Source: Halobacteriales archaeon YIM A00010 (lineage in GTDB: Archaea > Halobacteriota > Halobacteria > Halobacteriales > Haloarculaceae). Taken from it: a stretch of 64,000 nt of DNA. Numbering within the stretch: position 1 is the first letter of the stretch; the number at the start of each line of letters is the position of its first letter. The stretch lies in NCBI GenBank assembly GCA_025041175.1, contig JAKCFJ010000006.1, positions 155,326 through 219,325 of the forward strand, given 5' to 3'. Positions 25,960 to 35,442 of this stretch are shown piece by piece. The position numbers and the translations under genes are program-made. The notes under the pieces were generated by a model that made no database searches, was not told the origin of the DNA, and worked only from the letters and a program-made list of their open reading frames with translations.

Positions 25960-26931
25960 TTAGGCACTCACCTCCGGTGGGTCGTATGGTTCCTTCCGCT
26001 TGAGCATATGAAAAATCGAAACGAGTAGTTTCCGAGCCGTTGCAACAATCGCGATCTGGTGGTTCTTCTTCTGTTTGAGTCGCGTATAGAAGTTCCCGAG
26101 GTACTCATCATGCTGGACCGCGATGTTTGCACTCTGGACGAGGGCCCAGCGCAACGGCGCTGAGCCCTCTTTACTGATGCTTCCGCGGATTTCTTTGTCT
26201 CCAGACTGATGAATCATCGGATCAAGCCCAGCATAACTCACCAGCTGCTTGTCAACGTCAAACCGATCAATCTCACCGACTTCAGCCACCACCAACGCAG
26301 CGGTATACTCTCCAACACCAGGAATCGACAGCAGCCGTTGTGCTGCTGGCGATTCCACCACCCGCTGGCTGATTTTCTCGTTGAGATGCTCGATCTGCTC
26401 GTTGTATTCATCGATGACCGCGAGGTGCGCCTCAACGATCGTCCGGTCGGCATCAGTGAGCGAGAGTTCCGCGAGGAACTCTCGTCCGTTGGGGCCGAAC
26501 AACTCGCTCTCGTAGGTGTTGTCTGTTCGAGTGAGGATCCTCTCACGACGATCGACTTTCTCGGTCGACGACGAGATCGAGATCGGCAACGAGCGGATCT
26601 CGTCCGGTGGGACATAGCTTTCCGCGAGCATGTCCGCTCGAAGCATGAGTGCAAGTCGTTTCGCGTCGACGCGATCGGTCTTGACCGTCGCGTCGGCGAT
26701 GATCCGGTTCTTTGCTGGATTGACCAGCGTCACGTCGAGATGCTCGTCGAGTATCTCGTAGATCGGGCGGTAGTTTCCCGAAGCTTCGATCGCGGCTTCA
26801 CCTCCGACGTATTGCTCGGCGAGTTCCTCAAGACGGTCGTTTGGCAAGCGAATCTCGTCGTCTAGGTTGCCGTCGCTGTCGACGACGGCAACCTGCGAAT
26901 ACCGTTTGTGTATGTCTATTCCAAGGTACAT
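25960..26931 (-). CDS. IS110-family transposase (DEDD type)
   Basis: 323 aa. The N-terminal RuvC-like domain starts GIDIHKRYSQVAVVD (catalytic Asp), with GEAAIEASGNY and the DRVDAKRLALML segment carrying further acidic residues. The C-terminal transposase_20 domain has LLSIPGVGEYTAALVVAEVG and LVSYAGLDP, and the serine-type end RGSISKEGSAPLRWALVQSA. The stretch SLPISISSSTEKVDRRERI (about 115-135) departs from what I expect for the family and is shorter, so a double frameshift or small deletion may have damaged it. Recombination would be guided by an RNA from the element's non-coding end. Confidence 0.88.
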   Translation of the reverse strand: MYLGIDIHKRYSQVAVVDSDGNLDDEIRLPNDRLEELAEQYVGGEAAIEASGNYRPIYEILDEHLDVTLVNPAKNRIIADATVKTDRVDAKRLALMLRADMLAESYVPPDEIRSLPISISSSTEKVDRRERILTRTDNTYESELFGPNGREFLAELSLTDADRTIVEAHLAVIDEYNEQIEHLNEKISQRVVESPAAQRLLSIPGVGEYTAALVVAEVGEIDRFDVDKQLVSYAGLDPMIHQSGDKEIRGSISKEGSAPLRWALVQSANIAVQHDEYLGNFYTRLKQKKNHQIAIVATARKLLVSIFHMLKRKEPYDPPEVSA

Positions 26932-26981
26932 GGAATGCCTCCATTGGGAGTTCTCAGGCGTGGATCGGAAAGACTCCTATG

Positions 26982-27807
26982 CGTGCTCTCTGGCACAGTA
27001 CTCTTCGTCTTTCCACGGGCCTTGGACCAGTCTTCCGCAGCGTGCTTTGCGCACTGGTACCGACGCGGTCTCATGCAATCCCGTTTTCCTGATTCGGACG
27101 CGGATCTCATTGGACAGCTCCCGTTGCCGGGTGTCGAGGGGAGCCCCCTCGACCCCGGCGACATCTGGATCGTTGTTATCTTAGCTTGCGCCAACCAGGC
27201 CTCGGTCTGGGAAACGTGCAACGACACCGACGGAACACCGTGTGATGACACTGTTTTGGAATGGCTGCATACGCTTGATCGAAGCTGGCTTGAGTTTGTC
27301 GCTAACCTGCTACTCAGACACCTTGCCCTGACGATTCTCGTCCGGTCAGGGTCGAGAATCGTCTCTATCGACTTCATCGATAACCCCTATCACGGCGTTC
27401 ATCTCGACGACGAAGGCGAACTCTGTTCGATGGCCCCCAAAGATGGGACGACGACCTGCCATCGGTACTGTACAGCGTACGTCGTCTCGAACGGCAAGCC
27501 GGTGACGCTGGCGATGACCTATGTCCGGAGTGACGAAGACGAGGCTGACGCGGTCGAGCGCGTGCTCGCCCGCGTCGAAGCCTATCCCTTCGAGATCGAG
27601 GTGCTGCTGGCTGATTCTGGCTTCTACAACGAACGCGTCATCCGCAGTGCTCGTGATATTGCCGCGACGGTGGTCCACGTGCCGAAGAAGGGTGAGCGGA
27701 TGAAGGCGAAACTCGACATCCACAAGTCGTACATGACGACCTATCGCATGTACAAAGACAGCGAGCGGGAACTGCGTTTCCCGCTCGCGGTCGCTGTCTC
27801 CTACCAC
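26982..27807 (+). pseudogene. Truncated ISH3-like family transposase
   Basis: The open frame to 27813 contains RIVSIDFIDNPYHGVHLDDE (first catalytic Asp), TTTCHRYCTAYVVSNGKPVT, VEVLLADSGFYNERVIRSAR (second Asp) and KDSERELRFPLAVAVSY, a DDE transposase of haloarchaeal ISH3-like type. The C-terminal third with the catalytic Glu is missing: homology stops at 27807, exactly where the IS110-type terminus CCTATGAAAATCC begins. The 5' part (26982-27350) is less well conserved. The left side is cut by the IS110 insertion. Confidence 0.8.
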
Positions 27808-28318
27808 CTATGAAAATCCTGCTGGCTGAGCAAACCACCGCCAGCACTATACCTGTTTCGGGGAAATCGTCTGCTGATACGCCTAATGTGGAAAACCGCT
27901 GGGCGGCGCTGGTGTATATCTTCATGCGGTCGGTGCTGTCTGTGATCCCAGTAGCGTCACCAGTCGCTCACGGCCACAGCATGCCCGTCAGCGAGGGACG
28001 CCGGTCAGGCGTCCCTCACGTACTCACACCTGGCGGATTATACACCTCCTTTCGATCCAGCATATGGAAGATTGCGACCAGTAGTTTCCGTGCCGTTGCG
28101 ACGATTGCTTCTTTTGAGCTTTTGCGTTTCTCTAACCGATTGTAGAACCGTTCAAGGTACGGATCGTTGCATCGGTGGACCGCCGTATTCACACACTGAA
28201 CGAGGATCCAGCGCAACTTTCCCGATCCTTTCTTCGAGATACCACCTTCGAACCGCGAGTCGCCAGACTCGCGGATCACCGGGTTCAAGCCAGCGTAACT
28301 CACCACCTGCTTTGCTCT
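27808..28318 (-). pseudogene. Remnant of a second IS110-family element
   Basis: Minus-strand coding from about 28318 to 28016 gives KQVVSYAGLNPVIRESG, GGISKKGSGKLRWILVQC and KLLVAIFHMLDRKEVYNPPG, the C-terminal third of an IS110 transposase, similar to the copy at 25960. After its stop comes a 208-bp end finishing in the same 16-bp terminus (27808-27823) as the first copy. A 10-bp-stem hairpin (27993-28002/28008-28017) overlaps the stop codon. The rest of the gene was lost at the junction with the IS5-like element near 28318. Confidence 0.8.
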
Positions 28319-28404
28319 GTTTCGAGGTCATCTACTCCTGTTCTCAGATGTTCTCTCCACTGTTCTTCGTGAGACTTGTAGTGAATTGGACGCCGTCTTG
28401 CAAT

Positions 28405-29220
28405 ATGAGGTCAAAGCGACCGACCGTACGGCAGTGTAAGAACCTTGCCAAGCAGCACGTAGATGATCCGGACGAACCCGCTGCGCCCGACGGCGCCAGC
28501 GGGTTCGCCGAGTGGGCCCAGATCGCGTTGATCCTCCTGCATGCAGAACTTGACAAAAACCTCCGCGAGACTGAAGCGTGGTTCAACGACTCTAGAGCCG
28601 TCTGCGAAGAACTCAACCTTGGCAGTTCCCCGGATCATACCACGCTCTGCCGGTGGGAACAGAAATTCGACATGCGTGAACTCCGCAGCCTGCTCCGCGC
28701 TGCGGCGGAGCAGGCTGGCTGGAGTGGAGTCGCCGCCATTGATGCGAGTGGCTTCCAACGTGACCAGACCAGCTACCACTACCGCAACCGCGTCGGGTTC
28801 TCGTTCCACAAGCTGAAGACCACGATTTTGGTCGATGCGGACTCGCTAGCGATCAGAGATGTCCATTACACAACCAAGCGTAAGTGGGATGGACACGTCG
28901 GGTTGCAGGTCTATCGGCGGAACGCCGAAGACCTGCAAGCATTCCTTGCGGATGCGAACTACTCGTGGTCTGCCCTTCGAGAGGAGTGTCGCGCTGGCGC
29001 GACACGACCAGTCATCAAGCACAAGGAGCACAACGGGCTGAAAAAGGCCCATAACGCCCGACTTGATGATGACATCTACCACCAACGAACGATGAGTGAG
29101 ACAGCATTCTCGTTGCTGAAGGATGACGGTGAGAAGTTGCGCTCCCGGAGCTGGCACGGCCAGTTCCGGGAGCTGACCCGAAAGTGCATCGTACATAACC
29201 TGTCGCAGGCGGCGAGTTAG
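28405..29220 (+). CDS. IS5-family transposase, apparently intact
   Basis: 271 aa from ATG 28405; longer in-frame starts run back into the neighbouring remnant. The DDE core shows VAAIDASGFQRDQTSYHYRN (first Asp), TTILVDADSLAIRDVHYTTK, the downstream DANYSWSALREE region and SETAFSLLKDDG with the final acidic residue, ending FRELTRKCIVHNLSQAAS. The length and motifs fit haloarchaeal IS5-type (ISH9-like) transposases. A partial relative lies at 23799-24275 in the same orientation, on the far side of the FGE gene. Terminal repeats were not resolved. Confidence 0.85.
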   Translation: MRSKRPTVRQCKNLAKQHVDDPDEPAAPDGASGFAEWAQIALILLHAELDKNLRETEAWFNDSRAVCEELNLGSSPDHTTLCRWEQKFDMRELRSLLRAAAEQAGWSGVAAIDASGFQRDQTSYHYRNRVGFSFHKLKTTILVDADSLAIRDVHYTTKRKWDGHVGLQVYRRNAEDLQAFLADANYSWSALREECRAGATRPVIKHKEHNGLKKAHNARLDDDIYHQRTMSETAFSLLKDDGEKLRSRSWHGQFRELTRKCIVHNLSQAAS

Positions 29221-30092
29221 GGCTCGCCGCCAGCTCCTTCTCTGGACGTATCTGCTAGAGGCATCACCGTCATCCACCGACAGATTCTCGCAAAGTAACG
29301 TAATTTTGACGGTTGCAGAATCAACGATCCTTGCTCTATCTACATTATCCGGATTTCAAAACCAGAATCTCAGGTCTTTAAACGGTGATAATCCGAATAT
29401 CACTAATTCAATACTGTCTCCTTCTTGCGTTCAACAGAGCAACGTCAGTTCTGGCGGTGCTCGCAAATCGGTATCTGTTCTCTTCGTTTCGTCTGGGTTC
29501 AGGATATCGAATGCAACACCCGGCTTACTCCATCAACTTCCAAAAGTGATCGGAGTCGACATTTGCTGTTAGTAAAACATACCAGTGTCACTCGCATCAA
29601 CAGCGGTTATTTATCCACGCTGGGGTATGAAATAGTACTCTTTGATCTTTACAGTAGTATGGTTGTAATGGAACAGCACAGAGCGAGACGCTGTCTCCGG
29701 GCGCGGTCTGGACGGAACAGAGTGCGGGCCCGCATCGAAACCGGCCGCATTCGTCGTCAATGTCGTCTCTTCCGGACTACTCCGACCCTCCCCTCGGAGT
29801 ACATTACATCCACAGGAGTATAATAGCTGTACTATTCAAGAGATAAGACGGCAGGATCTACCTTCGTGACGAGGTTACCGGACGATAAACCCTTGCCACC
29901 CGCACTTCTCCCGGTTTGTCGGAGCCAGTGTATTCGAGCAGTAAAATTCAATATATCTATTTATTCTTTATATAATACTATGTTCGGACAATATCGGAGA
30001 GATACATATTAGTTCGTCATGATGTGGCTCCGTACGGTCCAAAATGTATACCTTCACAGCTATTAACTGTGGTTTCTGCTGGCAAATGATCT
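29221..30092. other. Long spacer without a recognisable gene
   Basis: About 870 bp, more AT-rich in its second half (29930-30020). Open frames here (for example 29306-29572) have no recognisable product. The first 40 bp are probably the right end of the IS5-like element. Confidence 0.4.
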
Positions 30093-30304
30093 GGCGGTCG
30101 TGAGCGGGGCTACGCCTATAATCTCGGGAAAGTGTCGGGTGTTGATCGCTATCGCGACTCCGCTCGTCTCGAAACGGTACTCGGGATATGTTCGGTCACC
30201 GAGCCGTACCACCGGGCGACTCGTTGGATGAGAAGATAACAGAGACGTTTCTCAGTTCCGTGAACGAACTCGAACTGAATATCGCCCACCCGGAAACCGT
30301 ATAG
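30093..30304 (+). pseudogene. 3' remnant of an iclR regulator gene
   Basis: The plus strand reads RERGYAYNLGKVSGVDRYRD, then CSVTEPYHRATR, and after a frame change DSLDEKITETFLSSVNELEL ending at a stop at 30302. The intact IclR at 50206 has RERGYAYNIGESVEGLRAIA, SVTGPHHRLKGD and IKSTLLSFVNELEHNI, so this is the effector-domain end of a close relative. The N-terminal DNA-binding part is gone and a frameshift lies near 30220. It sits about 100 bp ahead of the dioxygenase gene. Confidence 0.8.
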
Positions 30305-30377
30305 CGGATCGAGATCCGTTATATGAAGGGTGACTCAGCACGATAACGGCCTGGTCCACGCGGAGTTCAAGGAATGA

Positions 30378-30383
30378 TTTATA
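30378..30383 (+). promoter_or_regulatory. TATA box of the dioxygenase gene
   Basis: TTTATA lies 26-31 bp upstream of the ATG at 30409, the archaeal spacing for a transcript that starts at or next to the start codon. This supports 30409 rather than 30385 as the start. Confidence 0.6.
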
Positions 30384-30408
30384 CTTGTCGACGTGTACAA
30401 CACAATTG

Positions 30409-31341
30409 ATGGCTCCGACACTTCACTCCCTTGGCCACGTAGCGTTACGTACACCCGATCTTGAGACGTCGATGGAATTTTTTCATGATGGCATCGGACT
30501 CGAAGAAGTTGAACGGATCGACGGAACTGTCTATCTCCGAACGCCTGACGAGTTCGATCACCACTCCCTGTCCTTGACCGAACGAGATTCGGCCGGCGTG
30601 GACCACATCGGCTGGCAGACGGCGGATTCCGAGAGCGTAGCAGGGTTCGCCGACAAATTAGAGTCCGAGGGTATCGACGTGACGTGGGTCGAAGCGGGAA
30701 CAGAACCCGGGCAGGGCGAAGCGATCCGATTTTCCACTCCGACGGGCCACCGGTTCGAGTGCTACTACGAGATGGAGAAGCCGGATGTAACACCCGATCG
30801 GCGATCAAAGTTGAAGAATAAACCCTACGCCGCCACAAACACCAATCCGATCGCTCCGCATCATATCGAACACGTCCAGATTTGGGACGATGACGCCCAC
30901 GCACTGGCGAACTGGATGTGCGAACATCTTGACTTTCGGGTGCAGGAGCTGTACGATAAGACGGACGGTTCGCGCTGGGGAACGTGGGTTTCCGCCAACG
31001 GCGTCAAAATCGAGGCCGCAATTATTCAGAACAACCCAGACGATCCACCGGCGTCGTTGAACCACGTCGCGTATAAGGTCGACAGCGGTGACGACCTCTT
31101 CGACGCCGCTGATGCGATGCAAGAACGGGAAATCTCCACGGACGGGTTTGGACAGCACTCGGTCTCCCGAGGGAAGTTTCTCTACGCGCGGGATCCCGTG
31201 AGTGACCACACGATCGAGTTCAACGCCGGTGGTTATCTCGTATTTGACCCGGAGTGGGAGCCTATCGAATGGCAGGAAACCGATCTAAAAAATCGACAGT
31301 GGATCGGCCGGATTGCCGATGGAGTTAACGTCCCGTACTGA
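30409..31341 (+). CDS. Extradiol ring-cleavage dioxygenase-like (two-domain VOC)
   Basis: 310 aa, two vicinal-oxygen-chelate modules as in catechol 2,3-dioxygenases. The C-terminal module carries the Fe(II) triad in the right spacing: H155 (IEHVQIWD), H219 (LNHVAYKV) and E270 (HTIEFNAGG), close to H153/H214/E265 of XylE. It would cleave a catechol-type ring next to the hydroxyls, using oxygen. A leaderless start at 30409 is supported by the TATA box. It is the first gene of the catabolic region. The substrate is unknown; a non-aromatic VOC role is possible. Confidence 0.85.
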   Translation: MAPTLHSLGHVALRTPDLETSMEFFHDGIGLEEVERIDGTVYLRTPDEFDHHSLSLTERDSAGVDHIGWQTADSESVAGFADKLESEGIDVTWVEAGTEPGQGEAIRFSTPTGHRFECYYEMEKPDVTPDRRSKLKNKPYAATNTNPIAPHHIEHVQIWDDDAHALANWMCEHLDFRVQELYDKTDGSRWGTWVSANGVKIEAAIIQNNPDDPPASLNHVAYKVDSGDDLFDAADAMQEREISTDGFGQHSVSRGKFLYARDPVSDHTIEFNAGGYLVFDPEWEPIEWQETDLKNRQWIGRIADGVNVPY

Positions 31342-31557
31342 CGTAGCACAGCAACGTCGAACGACTGGGACGGCGCCGACACCGATTCGGAACGAACTCG
31401 TCTCCATTGAGACATCCCAGACCTCATGTCCGGTCGTACATTGTGAGTTGTGGTAGCGCAGGCCGATAGGACCGCGTTGCTCACAGTACTGCTGTGCTGA
31501 CTCCTGTCTTCTCTGGGTTTGAAATGTTTATTCGAATATTCGTCCTCTCCATGAGAT

Positions 31558-31861
31558 GTGATCAGTCGCGAGTGGCTATTCCAGACATGGAGACTGACCG
31601 TCTCCTTATCGTGGCCGATTAGCGTCCAGCAGGCGTTGACGACTCTGATGCGGTCCGTGGACATCGTCGTCGCGTGTTACCACGGTTGGTCTTGCAGACC
31701 TGTACGCCCAAATTCCGCTGCGGATCGGACTCGCCCTGGGAGCGGGAGCGATTGTCATTTCGAACCAGGATACCTGCTACGGTTGCTGGGCGACCATCGC
31801 GGCCGCGGGGTTCGTCTGGGGCGACTGGGCCAACCTGGTGGTGGGAATGATGGTAGAGTGA
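31558..31861 (+). pseudogene. N-terminal remnant of a MATE-family exporter
   Basis: Two frames together read SLSWPISVQQALTTLMRSVD (from 31558) and then VTTVGLADLYAQIPLRIGLA with LGAGAIVISNQDT, the first two membrane segments of a haloarchaeal MATE multidrug exporter. The frame changes near 31675 and the remainder ends at a stop at 31859. The other ten segments are absent. Confidence 0.65.
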
Positions 31862-31987
31862 GACGGGATACCGACCGACTAGCCCGGTTCTCGTCGCACG
31901 TTCCATCCCTCACCAGTGCGAAACGTTACACCCGCCACCCTTGACCCGGGTGAAAGGATTATTAGGGGTTACTGTGAATGTGACTCT

Positions 31988-33733
31988 ATGCCACCGACTA
32001 GTTACGAGCATGCGTATCAGGCGATAGCGGATGTTCTGGTCGAGCAAGGAGTCGAGAAGTTGTTCACGCTCATGTCCGACGGTACCATCGGCCTGGTGAC
32101 GACCTTCGCCGAGGAGTACGACGACGAATTCGAGATGATCTACACTCGCCACGAGTCGGGGGCCGTCGGTATGGCGGACGGGTACGCACGGGGGACGGGA
32201 GAGATCGGTGTCTGTGCAGTCGGCCGAGGGCCGGCGCTTACCAACACCGCCACGTCGCTGTTGACGGCTCGTAAGAAGGGGTCAAACGTCCTGTTGATCG
32301 CCCCGAAACGGCCGCTGTTCCGGTACTACGACAACCCAGCGAAGCGTTTCGATCAGAACTCATTTCTGCAGACGACAGTCGGAGGGTCGGATTCGGACAG
32401 GAACCGGTATGGGCACTCCGATCGGGTCGTCGATATCGACAGCCACGAGACGCTGATCGGTGACTTTGAGGAGATCTTCAGGCGTCTCCGTGCTAGCGAG
32501 GGTCCGATCGCCGTTCAGATTCCGAACGACGTGTTGAACGAGCCCGAAACGATAGCGCGACCGGCGGGTGGGAGAGAGGCAAACGCGTTCGGAGACGCGT
32601 CACCCGGAGTCCTCACGCCGGCTGCGGAGGACGTCGAGAAGGGGGTCGCGGCGTACCTCGACTCGGATCCCGACCGTCCATCGGTGATCATCGCCGGTGA
32701 GGGCGCAGTTCAGGCGAACGCCAAGGACGAGATCCTCTCCTTCGCAGAACGGACCAACGCATTGCTGACAACGACGATGCAAAGCAGAGGGCTCTTCCAC
32801 GACCATCCGTACGCGCTCGGTACTGTCGGTGGCTTCGGTACCCACCTCGCGAACGAATACGTCCGTGAGAGCGATTTCATCCTGACGGTCGGCTGCAGTT
32901 TGAACCGGTTCACGACCGACAAGGGCCGTCTATTCGGCGAGGAAGAGGAAAGGAGCACGATCGTTCACATTGACACAGATCTGAATGCGCTTGACCGGTA
33001 CACGCCCGTCGACGTGGCCGTGCACGGAGATGCGAGGGCGACGCTCGAAGCGACTAACCGCAAGCTTGCGGCGGCGTCGGTCGACCGCGGGGACGCATTC
33101 TGGAACGACGACATGCGACGACGGATCAAGAATGCGAAGCCGTACATGAATCCGGAAGCGTTCAAAGATGGCGGGGACCGCATCGACCCCAGACGGGTAG
33201 TTACGTTCTTGAACGAGGTCATTCCCGACGATCGGATCGTCCTGCACGACACCGGTCAGCATCAGTTCTGGGTCCTAGATGGGATGGAGATCACCGATCC
33301 CGGCGACTTCATCTGGACCAAGGACTTCGGGGCGGTCGGCGAGGCGCTGAAGATGGGAATCGGCGCAGCGCTTGATGACTCCCGAACGTGCGTCACGTTA
33401 TGCGGGGATGGGGGATTCATGATGTCGATGCAGGAACTCGAGACTGCCGTGCGCCATGAAATTCCCGTCATCGTCGTGGTGCTAAACAATCGCGCGCTCG
33501 GGGCCGAGTACTATCGCGTGCTCAGGAACGACCTCCCAACGGACGGCTCACAGATCGAGACACCTGATCTCGGGGACGTCGCTGAGAGTCTGGGCGCCGA
33601 CGGCTACACGATCAAGGGCCTTGAGGACCTCCGGCCCCTCGCCGACGAGTTGTCGGGACGGCCCAGCGGGCCGATCGTGCTAAACTGCGAAATCGTGAGG
33701 GATATGGGGACGCCCCGGGCACCCTCCGGATAA
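31988..33733 (+). CDS. Thiamine-diphosphate-dependent decarboxylase / acetolactate-synthase-like enzyme
   Basis: 581 aa; the start at 31988 is chosen over a longer frame from 31916 because an AT-rich box (about 31957) lies some 30 bp ahead. The three ThDP-enzyme domains are present: an N-terminal pyrimidine domain with catalytic Glu56 (TRHESGAVGMADGYARG), a central Rossmann-like domain (VIIAGEGAVQANAKDE), and the C-terminal domain with the cofactor motif from CGDGGFMMS to VVLNN. It could decarboxylate a 2-oxo acid or join two carbonyl compounds. Its place in a catabolic cluster suggests action on a pathway intermediate. A true AHAS role is less likely because no regulatory subunit is nearby. 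Confidence 0.88.
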   Translation: MPPTSYEHAYQAIADVLVEQGVEKLFTLMSDGTIGLVTTFAEEYDDEFEMIYTRHESGAVGMADGYARGTGEIGVCAVGRGPALTNTATSLLTARKKGSNVLLIAPKRPLFRYYDNPAKRFDQNSFLQTTVGGSDSDRNRYGHSDRVVDIDSHETLIGDFEEIFRRLRASEGPIAVQIPNDVLNEPETIARPAGGREANAFGDASPGVLTPAAEDVEKGVAAYLDSDPDRPSVIIAGEGAVQANAKDEILSFAERTNALLTTTMQSRGLFHDHPYALGTVGGFGTHLANEYVRESDFILTVGCSLNRFTTDKGRLFGEEEERSTIVHIDTDLNALDRYTPVDVAVHGDARATLEATNRKLAAASVDRGDAFWNDDMRRRIKNAKPYMNPEAFKDGGDRIDPRRVVTFLNEVIPDDRIVLHDTGQHQFWVLDGMEITDPGDFIWTKDFGAVGEALKMGIGAALDDSRTCVTLCGDGGFMMSMQELETAVRHEIPVIVVVLNNRALGAEYYRVLRNDLPTDGSQIETPDLGDVAESLGADGYTIKGLEDLRPLADELSGRPSGPIVLNCEIVRDMGTPRAPSG

Positions 33734-33931
33734 TTTAGGACCCCGGGGATGCTTCTCGTACAGAGCGATCCGAGGCGATGGGTACCGTATTCAGGAGTCT
33801 GTTACCGATTTCAGACACGGTAACCATGAGAGTGCTAAATCGTAGTTGTAGCCGCTACTTCCCGTGCATCCACTTATTCCACTATTGGGCTCAAAACATT
33901 TATTATCTACTATCTATAACATATTGGTCGC

Positions 33932-35191
33932 ATGTCGCCGCCTAGAGAAGATTCAGGAGACAGTAACAGTTTATCGAACCGACGGACGTTCCTCCGGGCA
34001 ACGGGGACTTTCGGCACGCTCGCGTTCACGGGCCTCAGCGGGAGCGCTACGGCCCAGCCCGATGATGAGAAACGGTCGGAAGACGACGAAGCGTCCGAAT
34101 CAGAGGACGGGTCAGTGAAAGTGTACGAGGGGATCACCTTCGCCAAACGTGACGTGGGCGAAATGAAGCTTGACCTGTTTGTCCCGGCGTTCGACTCCCC
34201 ACCGCTGGTCGTCTACATTCACGGCGGAGCCTGGAAGCTCTCGACACGCGACAACGTCCCTCCGAAGCGGTACGCGCGGGAGATGGGTGTCGCCATCGCT
34301 AGCGTGGACTATCGTCTGTCGGAGATCCCCGAAGGCGTCGATCCCGGATTCCCCATCGAGGACAACCCGACGCCACGAGGGGTGTTCCCCGACCACTTCG
34401 TCGACGTGAAGGCGTCCATCCGGTGGCTCCGAGCACACGCCGATGAGTACGGATATGACGCCGAACAGGTCGTGGCGTGGGGGGCATCGTCCGGTGGCCA
34501 TCTCGCCCTCCTTGCTGGGTTCGTCGACGACGTAAAGGATCTCACAGGCGAAGCGTACTCCGAAGATGAACTCACGAAAGAGGTCGCCCCCGACCAGTCA
34601 GGTGCCGTCCAGGCCGTCATAGACTGGTACGGGGTCGCGGACCTCACCCGGTTACAGGGCGAGCCCGGTTCCTCTGAAGCACTCCTCATCGGTGGGTCGA
34701 AGTCCGAGAATCAGGCCAAGTTCGAGGCGGCGACTCCGTTAACGCACATATCCTCGGACGACCCGCCGGTGCTAGCGATGCACGGCCGCAATGACGAATA
34801 CGTGTCCATCGAACACAGCCGCGCCCTGTACGAAACGCTGGACGAGGCAGGCGTCGACACGGTGTTTTACGAACTCGACGGCCTCAACCACGTCTTCGGC
34901 CGCGGTGGCGAGGAGACCATCCAGTCCGAGCGGGTGGCGATGAGTCTCCTGACTAAGGAGCCGCGGCCGGCACAGTCCATCTACGAGACCGCCCACATGG
35001 CGGAGGGCGGATCGCCGGCTGAGTTGATCGGCAGGAACCTTCCAGCCGGTCCCAGAGTCATCCGGCGGTTTATCTACAATACAATCGCTCCAGACCGCTC
35101 GGTTCCGTGGCGAGGGCGCGGTCCGCGAGGAAACGGTAACGACCGCGGTCGAGGAGCCGACGCCTCCGACTCGAATCACAGCCACGACTGA
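33932..35191 (+). CDS. Tat-exported alpha/beta hydrolase (esterase-like)
   Basis: 419 aa. The twin-arginine signal NRRTFLRATGTFGTLAFTG is followed by an acidic linker. The catalytic domain shows the oxyanion motif IHGGAW, the nucleophile elbow WGASSGGH, an acid in MHGRNDEYVS and the His in LDGLNHVFG, the layout of BD-FAE/esterase-lipase-type carboxylesterases. A Gly/Arg/Asp-rich tail follows. It probably hydrolyses an ester outside the cell, perhaps releasing a substrate for the downstream enzymes. A hairpin terminator follows at 35196. Confidence 0.88.
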   Translation: MSPPREDSGDSNSLSNRRTFLRATGTFGTLAFTGLSGSATAQPDDEKRSEDDEASESEDGSVKVYEGITFAKRDVGEMKLDLFVPAFDSPPLVVYIHGGAWKLSTRDNVPPKRYAREMGVAIASVDYRLSEIPEGVDPGFPIEDNPTPRGVFPDHFVDVKASIRWLRAHADEYGYDAEQVVAWGASSGGHLALLAGFVDDVKDLTGEAYSEDELTKEVAPDQSGAVQAVIDWYGVADLTRLQGEPGSSEALLIGGSKSENQAKFEAATPLTHISSDDPPVLAMHGRNDEYVSIEHSRALYETLDEAGVDTVFYELDGLNHVFGRGGEETIQSERVAMSLLTKEPRPAQSIYETAHMAEGGSPAELIGRNLPAGPRVIRRFIYNTIAPDRSVPWRGRGPRGNGNDRGRGADASDSNHSHD

Positions 35192-35195
35192 ACCG

Positions 35196-35220
35196 GCCGA
35201 CGATAGTCTCGTCGGCTTTT
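35196..35220 (+). terminator. Hairpin terminator after the hydrolase gene
   Basis: A perfect 8-bp stem (35196-35203/35209-35216) with a 5-nt loop is followed by four T, five bases after the hydrolase stop codon. Confidence 0.65.
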
Positions 35221-35442
35221 CGCAATTCCGGCGGCGCGACGGTTGCGGCGTGTCTGCGACGTCATCGACTCGTCCATCAGGTGCTCGTTCGACTACGAGC
35301 GTGAACGGCTCGACGTAACGGTCCGCGAAGAATGCTGCCTACTCGCCAACGACAGGGGCACGTGGGTGCACCGAGCGAGAAAATCAGCTACCGCTAAGTA
35401 GTCACCCCTACCGGTTCTGCGTTCCAGCAGCCTCGTCACGAA

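Larger units (their letters stand above)
25741..26981 (-). mobile_element. IS110-family insertion sequence
   Basis: The element holds one transposase gene (25960-26931) and a 219-bp non-coding right end. ACTCCTATG occurs at both edges (25738-25746 and 26973-26981), and the sequence beyond the right-hand copy continues an ISH3-like element. There are no terminal inverted repeats, as expected for IS110. The right terminus CCTATGAAAATCCTGC recurs at 27808 beside a second IS110 remnant, which supports placing this end at 25741. The exact boundaries are inferred to within a few bases. Confidence 0.7.

Noticed and set aside
23799..29220. Composite transposon formed by two IS5-like copies around FGE
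   Set aside because: The left copy is truncated and diverged from the right one, so the pair is unlikely to have moved together recently.
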